This document shows, one piece after another, positions 1 to 7,167 of a stretch of 64,000 bases of DNA. Position 1 is the first letter of the stretch; each line of letters starts with the position of its first letter. Both the position numbers and the translations under genes were made by a program. A model generated the notes under the pieces. That model saw nothing but the letters and a program-made list of their open reading frames with translations, was not told the DNA's origin and made no database searches. The DNA is from Hyphomicrobiales bacterium (GTDB taxonomy: Bacteria; Pseudomonadota; Alphaproteobacteria; Rhizobiales; Rhizobiaceae), in contig UCGV01000012.1 in the NCBI GenBank assembly GCA_900471925.1, positions 124,001 to 188,000 of the forward strand, read 5' to 3'.

Positions 1-564
1 GACGGTATCGAACTCGAATTGCTCGTCGACAACCGCCAACTCGATCTTATCAGGCGCGAGGCCGATATCGCGATCCGGGCGACGCGCCCGCATGAGGGCG
101 AACTCTTCGGGCGCAAGATCGCTTCGACGCCCTGGACCTTCTATGGCAGCAGGCTCTATCTCGCCGGACGCGAGCCCCCCACCGATATCGCCTCGCTGTC
201 CCGCCATGTGGTGATCGGCTGGGACAACGGCGCCGTGGCAGCCGCCTCGACCTGGCTTGCGGAGAATATTTCCCCGCACGCCTTCGCCTATCGATCGAGC
301 AGTCTCATCAACCAGCTGATGGCGGTGAAGGCCGGGCTGGGGCTGGCGTTGCTGCCCTGCTATCTCGGCGACCTGGAACCCGATATCGAACGAGTACACG
401 AGCCGCTGGCAGAGCTGACGCGGGAACTGTGGCTGATCACGCACAAGGATCTTCGCAACACGGCGCGCGTGCGAGCCTTCTTCGATCATGTCGGCGGCGG
501 GCTGCTGGCGCGGCGTGCGCTGCTTGAAGGAGAGCACGGCGGAGTACTGGCCGCGATCGATTGA
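1..564 (+). CDS. LysR-family transcriptional regulator, C-terminal part (5' end outside window)
   Basis: The reading frame is open from the first base, so only the effector-binding half of a LysR-type regulator is present and the DNA-binding helix-turn-helix lies outside the window. The segment RREADIAIRATRP, followed about 80 residues later by LMAVKAGLGLALLPCYLGD, is the typical pattern of the periplasmic-binding-protein-like LysR co-inducer domain. The first in-frame start-like codon (TTG at 19) lies inside the domain and is not a real start. A glutathione-transferase-fold gene follows 131 bp downstream on the same strand; whether it is a target cannot be told. Confidence 0.85.
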   Translation, partial: DGIELELLVDNRQLDLIRREADIAIRATRPHEGELFGRKIASTPWTFYGSRLYLAGREPPTDIASLSRHVVIGWDNGAVAAASTWLAENISPHAFAYRSSSLINQLMAVKAGLGLALLPCYLGDLEPDIERVHEPLAELTRELWLITHKDLRNTARVRAFFDHVGGGLLARRALLEGEHGGVLAAID

Positions 565-695
565 ACCAGTCGCTTGACGGCCGGCAAAGGGACATTGCGT
601 CGCTGCAATGACGCGAGGCGAGACGCGATGCCGGGTCATTCGCTACACAGGGCTGGGTCGTTCCCAGGCATTCAACAGACAGGACGGATAATCCC

Positions 696-1346
696 ATGAC
701 CATTCAACTCTACGGCTTCTGGCGCTCCAATGCGGCATTTCGTGTCCGCGTCGCGCTTGCCTTGAAGAAATTGCCCTTCGAGGAAATCGAGATCGACATT
801 CTCTCCGGGCGTCAATTCGATGCCGCTTATGCCGAGGTGAACGCCGAGCATGTCGTACCCACGCTGGTTCACGATGGTCACCGCGTCTTCCAATCGCTGG
901 CGATCATGGAATATCTCGACGATATCCATCCCGAGCCGAAGCTGATGCCCGCTGATGCGAAGGAGAAGGCTTATGCCCGGTCGCTGGCGCTGATTGCCGT
1001 CGCCGACTCTCATCCGCTGATCGTGCCGCGCGTGCGCAAACATCTCGGGCAGAGCTTCGGCGCCGATGCGGCCGCGATCGAGACATGGTGCCGGCACTGG
1101 ACGAGCGAGGGGCTTGCCACCTACGAGCGCCTGCTCACCCGGCGTCCGCCTGCGCCCTTTGCGCTCGGAGAGACTCCCGGCATTGCCGATATCTGCATCG
1201 CCGGGCAGATCGTCATGGCCGATCTCTACAAGATCGACCTTTCGGCCTTTCCAGCCGTGGCGGCGCTCGGGAAGCGCTGTTTCGACATGCCGGAATTTGG
1301 TGAGGCGCATCCGGCGCGACAGTCGGGTTACTCGAACGCCCACTAG
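696..1346 (+). CDS. maiA: Zeta-class glutathione S-transferase, maleylacetoacetate isomerase-like
   Basis: The 216-residue protein has the length and order of the GST fold: an N-terminal thioredoxin-like domain and a C-terminal helical domain. The N-terminus YGFWRSNAAFRVRVAL corresponds to the zeta-class active-site segment (SSCS/A-x-RVRIAL), and QSLAIMEYLDD is the glutathione gamma-glutamyl binding stretch. Maleylacetoacetate isomerase converts maleylacetoacetate to fumarylacetoacetate in tyrosine/homogentisate breakdown, using glutathione. The usual partner genes (hmgA, fahA, hpd) are not adjacent, and the active-site motif reads S-N-A-A, so a general zeta GST is possible. An AGGACGG ribosome-binding sequence precedes the ATG. 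Confidence 0.75.
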   Translation: MTIQLYGFWRSNAAFRVRVALALKKLPFEEIEIDILSGRQFDAAYAEVNAEHVVPTLVHDGHRVFQSLAIMEYLDDIHPEPKLMPADAKEKAYARSLALIAVADSHPLIVPRVRKHLGQSFGADAAAIETWCRHWTSEGLATYERLLTRRPPAPFALGETPGIADICIAGQIVMADLYKIDLSAFPAVAALGKRCFDMPEFGEAHPARQSGYSNAH

Positions 1347-1364
1347 CCGGGCAGGCGTTCCCAC

Positions 1365-2048
1365 CTATTCCTGCGGCTGAAACTCGTCCGGCAGATTTTC
1401 CTTGTAGGGATAGAACTTGAAATAGGGCAGCGCCTCTTTCAGCGCGCGGGCGAAGGAGGGGCGTTCCAGCAGGCGGCGGTAATAGGCTTCGAGGCCGGGG
1501 CGCCTCTCGGTGAAGGGTACCAGCGTGCGGGCGTAGAAGAGGGCGGGGGCTGCGGCGCAGTCGGCCATGGTGAAGGCATTGCCGGTGATCCAGGCTTTGC
1601 CGTCGATCTGCTTTTCCACCATGTCATAGGCGAGCTCAAGCATGCCCTTCGCCTCGTTGACGCCGTGCGGGTCGGTCGCGCCTTCGGGGCGGATGCGGTC
1701 GATGACGATCTTCTGCATCGGCACCTGCACATAGAGATCGAAGAAGCGGTCCCAGAGGCGGACCTGCAGGCCGGCATTGGTTTCTTCCGGCACCAGCGTC
1801 ACCGGGCCGGGATAGTGCCGGTCGAGATATTCGATGATGATGCTGGTTTCGGGAACCGTGCTGTCACGGGTTTCGTCGCGCAGGATCGGGATCTTGCCGA
1901 CTGGCCAGAAGCGCAGGAGATCGGCGCTCGACTGTTCGTCGCCGAGATCGACGAAGCGGTTTTCGAAAGGGGTCGCGTTCTCGTAGAGCGCGATCAGCAC
2001 CTTGTGGCAGAAGGAGGCAAGCGGATGCTGGTAGAGAACGAGCGCCAT
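1365..2048 (-). CDS. Glutathione S-transferase family protein
   Basis: This 227-residue cytoplasmic protein begins ALVLYQHPLASFCHKVLIAL, a GST thioredoxin-fold start with a serine/cysteine active-site region. It continues with PILRDE (cis-proline loop) and SIIIEYLDRHYPG (the serine that binds the glutathione gamma-glutamyl group), then a helical C-terminal domain with the N-capping segment FTMADCAAAPALFY. It is convergent with the zeta GST upstream, only 18 bp separating the stop codons. The substrate is unknown. Confidence 0.85.
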   Translation of the reverse strand: MALVLYQHPLASFCHKVLIALYENATPFENRFVDLGDEQSSADLLRFWPVGKIPILRDETRDSTVPETSIIIEYLDRHYPGPVTLVPEETNAGLQVRLWDRFFDLYVQVPMQKIVIDRIRPEGATDPHGVNEAKGMLELAYDMVEKQIDGKAWITGNAFTMADCAAAPALFYARTLVPFTERRPGLEAYYRRLLERPSFARALKEALPYFKFYPYKENLPDEFQPQE

Positions 2049-2130
2049 GCGTTGACCTTTCCTGAAACAGTCAGGTCAGGAAACTAGCAGGGCGCCCGCG
2101 AAATGCCAGTGGGGCGTATTGCGATCAGGA

Positions 2131-2952
2131 TCAGCCGTTGTAGCGGGCGGTCACCAGATGGCCGGGGCTCGGCTGGCCTTCCTGCATGCGCACGTTGATC
2201 TCGATGATTTCCATGAGCTCGAAGCCGGTGGCGGCCAGGCGCTCGCGGATATAGGCCTCGGTATGGATGAAGCGCTGGTGCGGGCCAACCATATAGGAGC
2301 GGCCGTCCGCCAGGTTTTCAGGCAGGGTTTCCGAGGAGAAGACGAAGATGCCGCCGGGGTTCATGTTTTCGGCGGCGCCGAAAAACAGCGGCTCCAGCGC
2401 GCCGAGATAGGGCAGCACGTCGGTGGCGGTGATCAGGTCGAACGGGTCTTCATCATTGTCGTCGAGGAAATCCTCGACCTCGGCGACGAAGAGCGTCTCG
2501 TAGACTTCCTTCTCGTCGGCGATGACGACCATGTTTTCGGAAATATCGATGCCGGTCATGTCTTCGCAGAGATCGGACAGAGCGCTGCCGGTCAGGCCCG
2601 TGCCGCAGCCGAGATCGAGCATGCGCTTGAAGGGGCCGAGCTTCAGATCCTGCAGGCGCTGGCGCACCAGCATCGGCACATGATAGCCGAGCTGTTCGAC
2701 GAGAACGTCCTCGAAGACTTCGGCATGCTGATCGAAGAGGGTTTCGACATAGGCGTCCGGCGCGCGAACGGGCGTTTCGCCGCGGCCCATGGAGGCGATG
2801 CGCACTGCCGCGCCGCCGTGATCGTCGGGATCAATAGCCAGGACGTCCTTGTAGGCTTCCACGGCGGCATCGATATCGCCGGCCTTTTCAAGCTCGAGCG
2901 CGCGGTTATAGGCTTCCGCAAGAGCCTCTTCGTCGATCTTCTTTTTGTTCAT
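2131..2952 (-). CDS. Class I SAM-dependent methyltransferase with N-terminal TPR-like helices
   Basis: The 273-residue protein has an N-terminal helical stretch (AYNRALELEKAGDIDAAVEA, about residues 14-33) resembling one or two tetratricopeptide repeats. A Rossmann methyltransferase domain follows, with motif I MLDLGCGTGLTGSAL and the acidic residue after strand 2 in MTGIDISENMV. The later FDLITATDVLPYLG is the motif IV region. The TPR-plus-methyltransferase arrangement occurs in alphaproteobacteria, but the substrate is not known. Downstream on the same strand lies the GST gene at 1365-2048; Usg is upstream with a 43-bp gap, so cotranscription with Usg is plausible. Confidence 0.8.
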   Translation of the reverse strand: MNKKKIDEEALAEAYNRALELEKAGDIDAAVEAYKDVLAIDPDDHGGAAVRIASMGRGETPVRAPDAYVETLFDQHAEVFEDVLVEQLGYHVPMLVRQRLQDLKLGPFKRMLDLGCGTGLTGSALSDLCEDMTGIDISENMVVIADEKEVYETLFVAEVEDFLDDNDEDPFDLITATDVLPYLGALEPLFFGAAENMNPGGIFVFSSETLPENLADGRSYMVGPHQRFIHTEAYIRERLAATGFELMEIIEINVRMQEGQPSPGHLVTARYNG

Positions 2953-2995
2953 TCGGGCGTTTTAGAGCCCGCCGACTGCCATCGCAACCGCTATT

Positions 2996-3262
2996 TCAGT
3001 GAAGGATGAATTCACCCTTAAGAGCGCGCCATTCGGTCGCCGAAATCAGCTTGCGATGAATGTAGCGTACCGAATGCAGCGGGCCGTCCAGTTTTTCCTG
3101 CCAGAACTTCAGAAAACCACGCATTTCCGGAAAGTCCGGGGCGAGGTCGTAGTCCTGCCAGATATAGGTCTGCAGGAAGGCCGGGTGATCCGGCATGCGG
3201 TAGAGAATCTGGGCGGTGGTCAGCCCGTAGCCCTGCAACTGCTTTTCCATGTCCTTGTTCAT
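2996..3262 (-). CDS. usg: Usg family protein
   Basis: This 88-residue protein matches the Usg family, named in Caulobacter for a gene upstream of trpF, in length and content: GYGLTTAQILYRMPDHP near the start, then LQTYIWQDYDLAPDFP and a LHSVRYIHRKLI segment. It is cytoplasmic by composition and has no characterised biochemical role. It is not next to a trp operon here. The start at MNKDMEKQL follows a purine-rich GAGAAGAAGCGAG sequence. The methyltransferase gene follows 43 bp downstream on the same strand. Confidence 0.85.
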   Translation of the reverse strand: MNKDMEKQLQGYGLTTAQILYRMPDHPAFLQTYIWQDYDLAPDFPEMRGFLKFWQEKLDGPLHSVRYIHRKLISATEWRALKGEFILH

Positions 3263-3388
3263 CTTGTCTCGCTTCTTCTCGTTCCCACTCAGCGCTTATT
3301 AGCGCCACATGAAATGAAATCATGCGGTGGTTAACCGAAGCTTGACAGATACCAGGGAAAAGAGCTATTTGTTTTTGATTTCAAAGAC

Positions 3389-3418
3389 TTGGCAGCACAG
3401 TACGGGGAGTGCTGCCAA
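3389..3418 (-). terminator. Hairpin ending the amino-acid permease operon
   Basis: A perfect 10-bp inverted repeat, TTGGCAGCAC ... GTGCTGCCAA, with a 10-nt loop lies just after the stop codon of the second permease gene, read on the minus strand. The sequence beyond it (AAGTCTTTG) has only a weak T tract, so it may be an inefficient terminator or a 3'-end protecting hairpin. Confidence 0.55.
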
Positions 3419-3424
3419 ATCTCC

Positions 3425-4255
3425 TCACCGTTTCAGGTGGCGTGTCAGGCGCCGTTCGAGCCAGCCCCAGATGTGGCGCAGCGCTTCGACGATCGTCAGA
3501 TAGAAGATCGCTGCCCAGAGATAGGTCTGGTAGTCGAAGGTGCGCGAGAAGGCGTAACGCGTCTCGCCCATCAGATCGAGCACGGTGATGATGGCGACGA
3601 CCGCCGAGCCCTTGATGAGCAGGATGATCTCGTTGCCATAGGGGCGCAGCGCCACGATCAGAGCCTGCGGCAGCACGATTTTCCAGAAGGCGATGTTCCT
3701 GTGGATGCCGAGGGCGGCGGCCGCCTCATGTTGACCGTAGGGCACGCTCTGGATCGCGCCGCGCAGGATTTCGGCCTGATAGGCGGCGGTGTTGATCGTC
3801 ATGGCGAAGACGCCGCAGTACCAGGCATCACGGAAGAACCACCAGAGGCCCACGGCTTCCATCTGCGGGCGGAACGCCCCGAGGCCGTAATAGACGAGGA
3901 AGAGCTGGGCCAGCAGCGGCGTGCCACGGAAGAAATAGATATAGCCGTAAGAAAGCCAGTTCAGTACCCGGTTCTTCGACAGGCGGGCCATGGCGAGCGG
4001 TAGCGAGAGTACCGCGCCGAAGATGACGGAGAGGAAGACGATGCTCAGCGTCACCCAGAGGCCGTGCAGATAGCGCGGCCCGTAGCGGGTGAACTTTTCC
4101 GGGTCCCAGCCGGCAATAACGGTGTAGACCAGAAGCGCGCCGAGCAGCGCCCAGAAGGCGACGAGAATATGGCCGCCGATGCGCGCGCCCGTGATCGGCT
4201 TGGCGACCGCCCGGGGTGCCGGCTGCGGCGCGATCAATGTTTCCGCATGGCTCAT
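3425..4255 (-). CDS. Polar amino-acid ABC transporter permease (HisM/OccM type)
   Basis: This 276-residue inner-membrane protein is a polar amino-acid (HAAT) transporter permease. After a cytoplasmic N-terminus it has several hydrophobic spans, and the EAA loop (EAAAALGIHRNIAFWKIVLP) contacts the ATPase. The frame extends further upstream, but ATG 4255 is chosen because it has a GGAGG 7 nt before it and overlaps the stop of the preceding permease as ATGA, the usual sign of translational coupling. It pairs with that permease to form the membrane channel. No ATPase gene follows. Confidence 0.9.
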   Translation of the reverse strand: MSHAETLIAPQPAPRAVAKPITGARIGGHILVAFWALLGALLVYTVIAGWDPEKFTRYGPRYLHGLWVTLSIVFLSVIFGAVLSLPLAMARLSKNRVLNWLSYGYIYFFRGTPLLAQLFLVYYGLGAFRPQMEAVGLWWFFRDAWYCGVFAMTINTAAYQAEILRGAIQSVPYGQHEAAAALGIHRNIAFWKIVLPQALIVALRPYGNEIILLIKGSAVVAIITVLDLMGETRYAFSRTFDYQTYLWAAIFYLTIVEALRHIWGWLERRLTRHLKR

Positions 4256-5058
4256 CGGCGAACCTCCGAACGCTTGGCCCATCGGTCGACATAGACGAGC
4301 AGGAAGGAGGAGAGGATGGCCAGCACCAGATAAAGGCAGCAGGCGATGCCGTAGAAGAAGAAGGGTTCCTTGGTCACGCGTACGGCCACGTTCGTCTGGC
4401 GCAGGATATCGGCAAGGCTGATGATGGAGACATAGGACGTGTCCTTCAGCAGCACCATCCAGAGGTTCGTGAGACCGGGCAGCGCGATACGGATCAGCTG
4501 CGGCAGCACGATCAGGCGCAATACGCGGCCGCGATGCAGGCCGAGCGCGTCTCCCGCCTCATATTGCCCCTTGGGAATGGCGCGGAAGGCAGACAGCAGC
4601 ACTTCCGAGCAATAGGCGGAAAAGACCACAGAGAGGGCGATGACGCCGGCGAAGAAAGCGTTGATCTCGATCGGCGGGCCGTCATAGCCGGCAAGCGTCA
4701 GCAGATACTGGATCAGCATCTGCATGCCGTAATAGATGATGAAGAGGGTCAGAAGCTCGGGCAGGCCGCGGAAGATCGTGGTGTAGATGCCGGCTGCCAG
4801 ACGCAGCGACTTTTCTTCCGATTGCTGGCCGAGCGCCACGAAGAAACCGATGATCAGGCCGATCGGCAGGGTGACGAGCGCCACCGACACCGTAACCTGC
4901 AGGCCGAGCGCGATCTCGTCGCCCCATCCGGTATCGCCACAGGCCAGAATCGTCCCCGGACCGAACCAGGTGAAAATGCCGGCAGGCCCGCATAGCGGAT
5001 CGACGATGTGCACAAGTGCGCTCCAGAAGGAGCCGAGCGCGGAAAACAATCCGCCCAT
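4252..5058 (-). CDS. Polar amino-acid ABC transporter permease (HisQ/OccQ type)
   Basis: This 268-residue integral membrane permease is the partner of the downstream permease. It carries the characteristic HAAT segments: IYTTIFRGLPELLTLFIIYY, and the EAA loop EAGDALGLHRGRVLRLIVLP. Its N-terminal segment CGPAGIFTWFGPGTILACGD is longer than in enteric HisQ but common in rhizobial opine/histidine-type transporters. It starts at ATG 5058 after GAGGGG. The two binding-protein genes lie upstream on the same strand, each ending in an intrinsic terminator, which should lower permease expression relative to the binding proteins. Confidence 0.9.
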   Translation of the reverse strand: MGGLFSALGSFWSALVHIVDPLCGPAGIFTWFGPGTILACGDTGWGDEIALGLQVTVSVALVTLPIGLIIGFFVALGQQSEEKSLRLAAGIYTTIFRGLPELLTLFIIYYGMQMLIQYLLTLAGYDGPPIEINAFFAGVIALSVVFSAYCSEVLLSAFRAIPKGQYEAGDALGLHRGRVLRLIVLPQLIRIALPGLTNLWMVLLKDTSYVSIISLADILRQTNVAVRVTKEPFFFYGIACCLYLVLAILSSFLLVYVDRWAKRSEVRR

Positions 5059-5107
5059 GCCAAATGTCCCCTCACGGCTTTTGCCGTTTTGATATTGCCA
5101 TATTTGT

Positions 5108-5143
5108 CAAACAAAAATGGCGGAAGAGCAAGCCTTCCGCCAT
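5108..5143 (-). terminator. Intrinsic terminator after the first binding-protein copy
   Basis: On the minus strand ATGGCGGAAG pairs with CTTCCGCCAT across a 7-nt loop (5117-5143) and is followed by TTTTTGTTTG. It lies between the binding-protein gene and the permease gene, allowing attenuated read-through. An identical stem recurs at 6002-6028. Confidence 0.85.
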
Positions 5144-5171
5144 TACCTTCAGCGGCCAGATAGCGAATTTG

Positions 5172-5945
5172 TCATTCGCCGTAAACGTCGAAATCGAAGT
5201 ACTTGTGCTGGATCTTCTCGTACTCGCCGCTGGCGCGAATTGCGGCGATCGCCGTGTTCAGCTTTTCTCTCAGCGGATCGCCCTTGCGGATGGCGATACC
5301 TGCGCCGCTGCCGCTGATTTCCTTGTCGATCGGCAGGATCGTCAGGATCTTGCAGCAGGCGCCGTCTTCGGACTTCACCCACTCGGAGAGAACGACGATG
5401 TCATCAATGACGGCATCGACACGGCCAGCGACAATATCGAGCTCGTACTCATCAGCCGTCGGGTCGAGCTTCAACTCGGTGTCGGCAAGATGCTTTTCGG
5501 CATAGTTGACGTTCGTCGTGGAGGTCTGCGCGCCGATCACCTTGCCCTTGAGGCCGGCGACATCAGTGATCGTGGAATCTTTCGGCACGGCGATGGCCGG
5601 CGGGGTTCGGTAAAAATGATCGGAGAAATCCACGAGCTTCAGGCGCTCCGGGGTGATCGCCATCGAAGAGACGATCATGTCGAATTTCCTGGCGTTGAGC
5701 GCCGGGATGATGCCGTCCCAGTCAGTCGAAACGAAGGAACAGTCGGCCTTCATGCGAGCGCAGAGTGCCTTGGCGATATCGATATCGAAGCCCTGGATGG
5801 TGCCGCTGGCATCGACGAATTCGAAGGGCGGGTAGGTTGAATCAGTACCGATCACGTATTTCTCGCCGTCGGCGAGAGCCGCGCCGGCAAAGAGGGACAT
5901 TGCCGCGAGAGAGGCAGCAGCAAGGAGCTTCGTGAAAATGTGCAT
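5172..5945 (-). CDS. Amino-acid ABC transporter periplasmic binding protein, copy 1 (HisJ/ArgT/OccT type)
   Basis: The 257-residue precursor has a signal peptide (hydrophobic core LLAAASLAAMSLFAGAALA, cleavage before DGEKY) and the family-3 solute-binding fold. Ligand-site segments are visible in YPPFEFVDASGTIQGFDIDI, STDWDGIIPALNARKFDMIV and AQTSTTNVNYAEKHL. It should capture cationic or opine-like amino acids for the downstream permeases. ATG 5945 is preferred over a GTG at 5960 because the codons between them form the AGGAAA ribosome-binding site. It is a tandem duplicate of the gene at 6057-6830: both are 257 residues, and I count roughly 30 differences by eye, clustered in surface and lobe regions. 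Confidence 0.92.
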   Translation of the reverse strand: MHIFTKLLAAASLAAMSLFAGAALADGEKYVIGTDSTYPPFEFVDASGTIQGFDIDIAKALCARMKADCSFVSTDWDGIIPALNARKFDMIVSSMAITPERLKLVDFSDHFYRTPPAIAVPKDSTITDVAGLKGKVIGAQTSTTNVNYAEKHLADTELKLDPTADEYELDIVAGRVDAVIDDIVVLSEWVKSEDGACCKILTILPIDKEISGSGAGIAIRKGDPLREKLNTAIAAIRASGEYEKIQHKYFDFDVYGE

Positions 5946-5992
5946 GAGAATTTCCTGCACGGCTCGTGCCGTTTCGACATCGCCGTGTTGCC

Positions 5993-6028
5993 AAACAAAA
6001 AATGGCGGAAGAGCAAGCCTTCCGCCAT
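5993..6028 (-). terminator. Intrinsic terminator after the second binding-protein copy
   Basis: The same 10-bp stem (ATGGCGGAAG/CTTCCGCCAT, 6002-6028) and 7-nt loop as at 5117-5143, followed on the minus strand by a TTTTTTGTTT tract. It separates the two binding-protein genes and belongs to the duplicated unit. Confidence 0.85.
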
Positions 6029-6056
6029 TACCTTCATCGGCCAGATAGCGAATTTA

Positions 6057-6830
6057 TCATTCGCCGTAAACGTCGAAGTCGAAGTACTTGTCCTGGATCT
6101 TCTTGTACTCGCCGCTGGCGCGGATCGCGGCGATCGCCGTGTTCAGCTTGTCCTTCAGCGGGTCACCCTTGCGGATGGCGATACCTGCGCCATTGCCGTT
6201 GATTTCCTTGTCGACCGGCAGGGTCGTCAGGATCTTGCAGCAAGCGCCGGCGTCGGACTTGACCCATTCGGAGAGAACGACGACGTCGTCGATAACGGCG
6301 TCAACGCGGCCGCTGGAAACGTCGAGCTTGTATTCGTCAGCCGTCGGGTAGAGCTTCAGCTCGGTGTCGGCGAGGTGCTTCTCGGCGTAGTTGGCGTGCG
6401 TCGTGGAGGTCTGCGCACCGATCACCTTGCCCTTGAGGCCGGCAACGTCAGTGATCGTGGAGTCCTTCGGCACGGCGATTGCCGGCGGGGTGTTGTAGTA
6501 CTTGTTGGAGAAGTCGACGAGCTTCAGGCGCTCCGGGGTGATCGACATCGAGGAGACGATCATGTCGAACTTCTTGGCGTTGAGCGCCGGGATGATGCCG
6601 TCCCAATCGGTGGAAACGAAGGAGCATTCAGCCTTCATCTCGGTGCAAAGAGCCTTGGCGATATCGATGTCGAAGCCCTGAATGGTGCCACTGGCGTCGA
6701 CGAATTCGAACGGCGGGTAGGTCGAGTCCGTGCCGATCACGTATTTTTCGCCATCGGCAAGGGCCGAGCCGGCGAAAAGAGACATTGCCGCAAGCGAGGC
6801 TGCAGCAAAGAGCTTTGTGGAAATGCGCAT
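6057..6830 (-). CDS. Amino-acid ABC transporter periplasmic binding protein, copy 2
   Basis: This 257-residue paralogue of the neighbouring binding protein has a signal peptide ending SALA and mature start DGEKYVIGTDSTYPPFEF, plus the same family-3 solute-binding motifs. The frame stays open upstream to 6977, but ATG 6830 is chosen because the signal peptide begins there and GAGGATCCTC provides the ribosome-binding site. It is first in the operon: copy 2, terminator, copy 1, terminator, permeases. Differences from copy 1 include SNKYYN versus SDHFYR, TTHAN versus TTNVN and YKLDVSSG versus YELDIVAG, which could alter ligand preference. Confidence 0.92.
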   Translation of the reverse strand: MRISTKLFAAASLAAMSLFAGSALADGEKYVIGTDSTYPPFEFVDASGTIQGFDIDIAKALCTEMKAECSFVSTDWDGIIPALNAKKFDMIVSSMSITPERLKLVDFSNKYYNTPPAIAVPKDSTITDVAGLKGKVIGAQTSTTHANYAEKHLADTELKLYPTADEYKLDVSSGRVDAVIDDVVVLSEWVKSDAGACCKILTTLPVDKEINGNGAGIAIRKGDPLKDKLNTAIAAIRASGEYKKIQDKYFDFDVYGE

Positions 6831-7167
6831 GAGGATCCTCTCTGTTGGTGGCGCCGGGTCTTTTTGTTGTTCGCCGGCCGCCGCACACTTCGACGGTGCC
6901 ACCACCGTCTTGCGGCGATAATCAAACTTTTTTTCACAAAATTGCAACAGGAATCCCGCCGCAATTGTGCGCTGCAACCGCCAAAGGGCCGCTGAGTCGA
7001 GATGAACGCGGCCCGACCGGCATGTTCAGGCGAGGTTAATGCCTCCCTTCATAGTTTGCGGAACAAATCGGCATTTTAGCAATTTGTGCTTCGCTTGATG
7101 CACAAAAAGCCGTGATTGCCGGGCAGTCAGCCCCGGTTGACGTGAGAACAAGAACGAGGAAACCCTT
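6831..7167. other. Divergent promoter region between the binding-protein operon and the OmpA-family gene
   Basis: These 337 bp must contain the promoters of two oppositely oriented transcription units. Purine/pyrimidine-rich and A/T stretches (for example aaactttttttcacaaaat near 6920) are visible, but no clear regulator operator. A GAGGA ribosome-binding site at 7156-7160 serves the gene starting at 7168. Confidence 0.5.

Noticed and set aside
5016..6995. Plus-strand frames opposite the binding-protein genes (5016-5840 and 5940-6995)
   Set aside because: They resemble each other only because the genes beneath them are duplicated; the minus strand encodes canonical solute-binding proteins.
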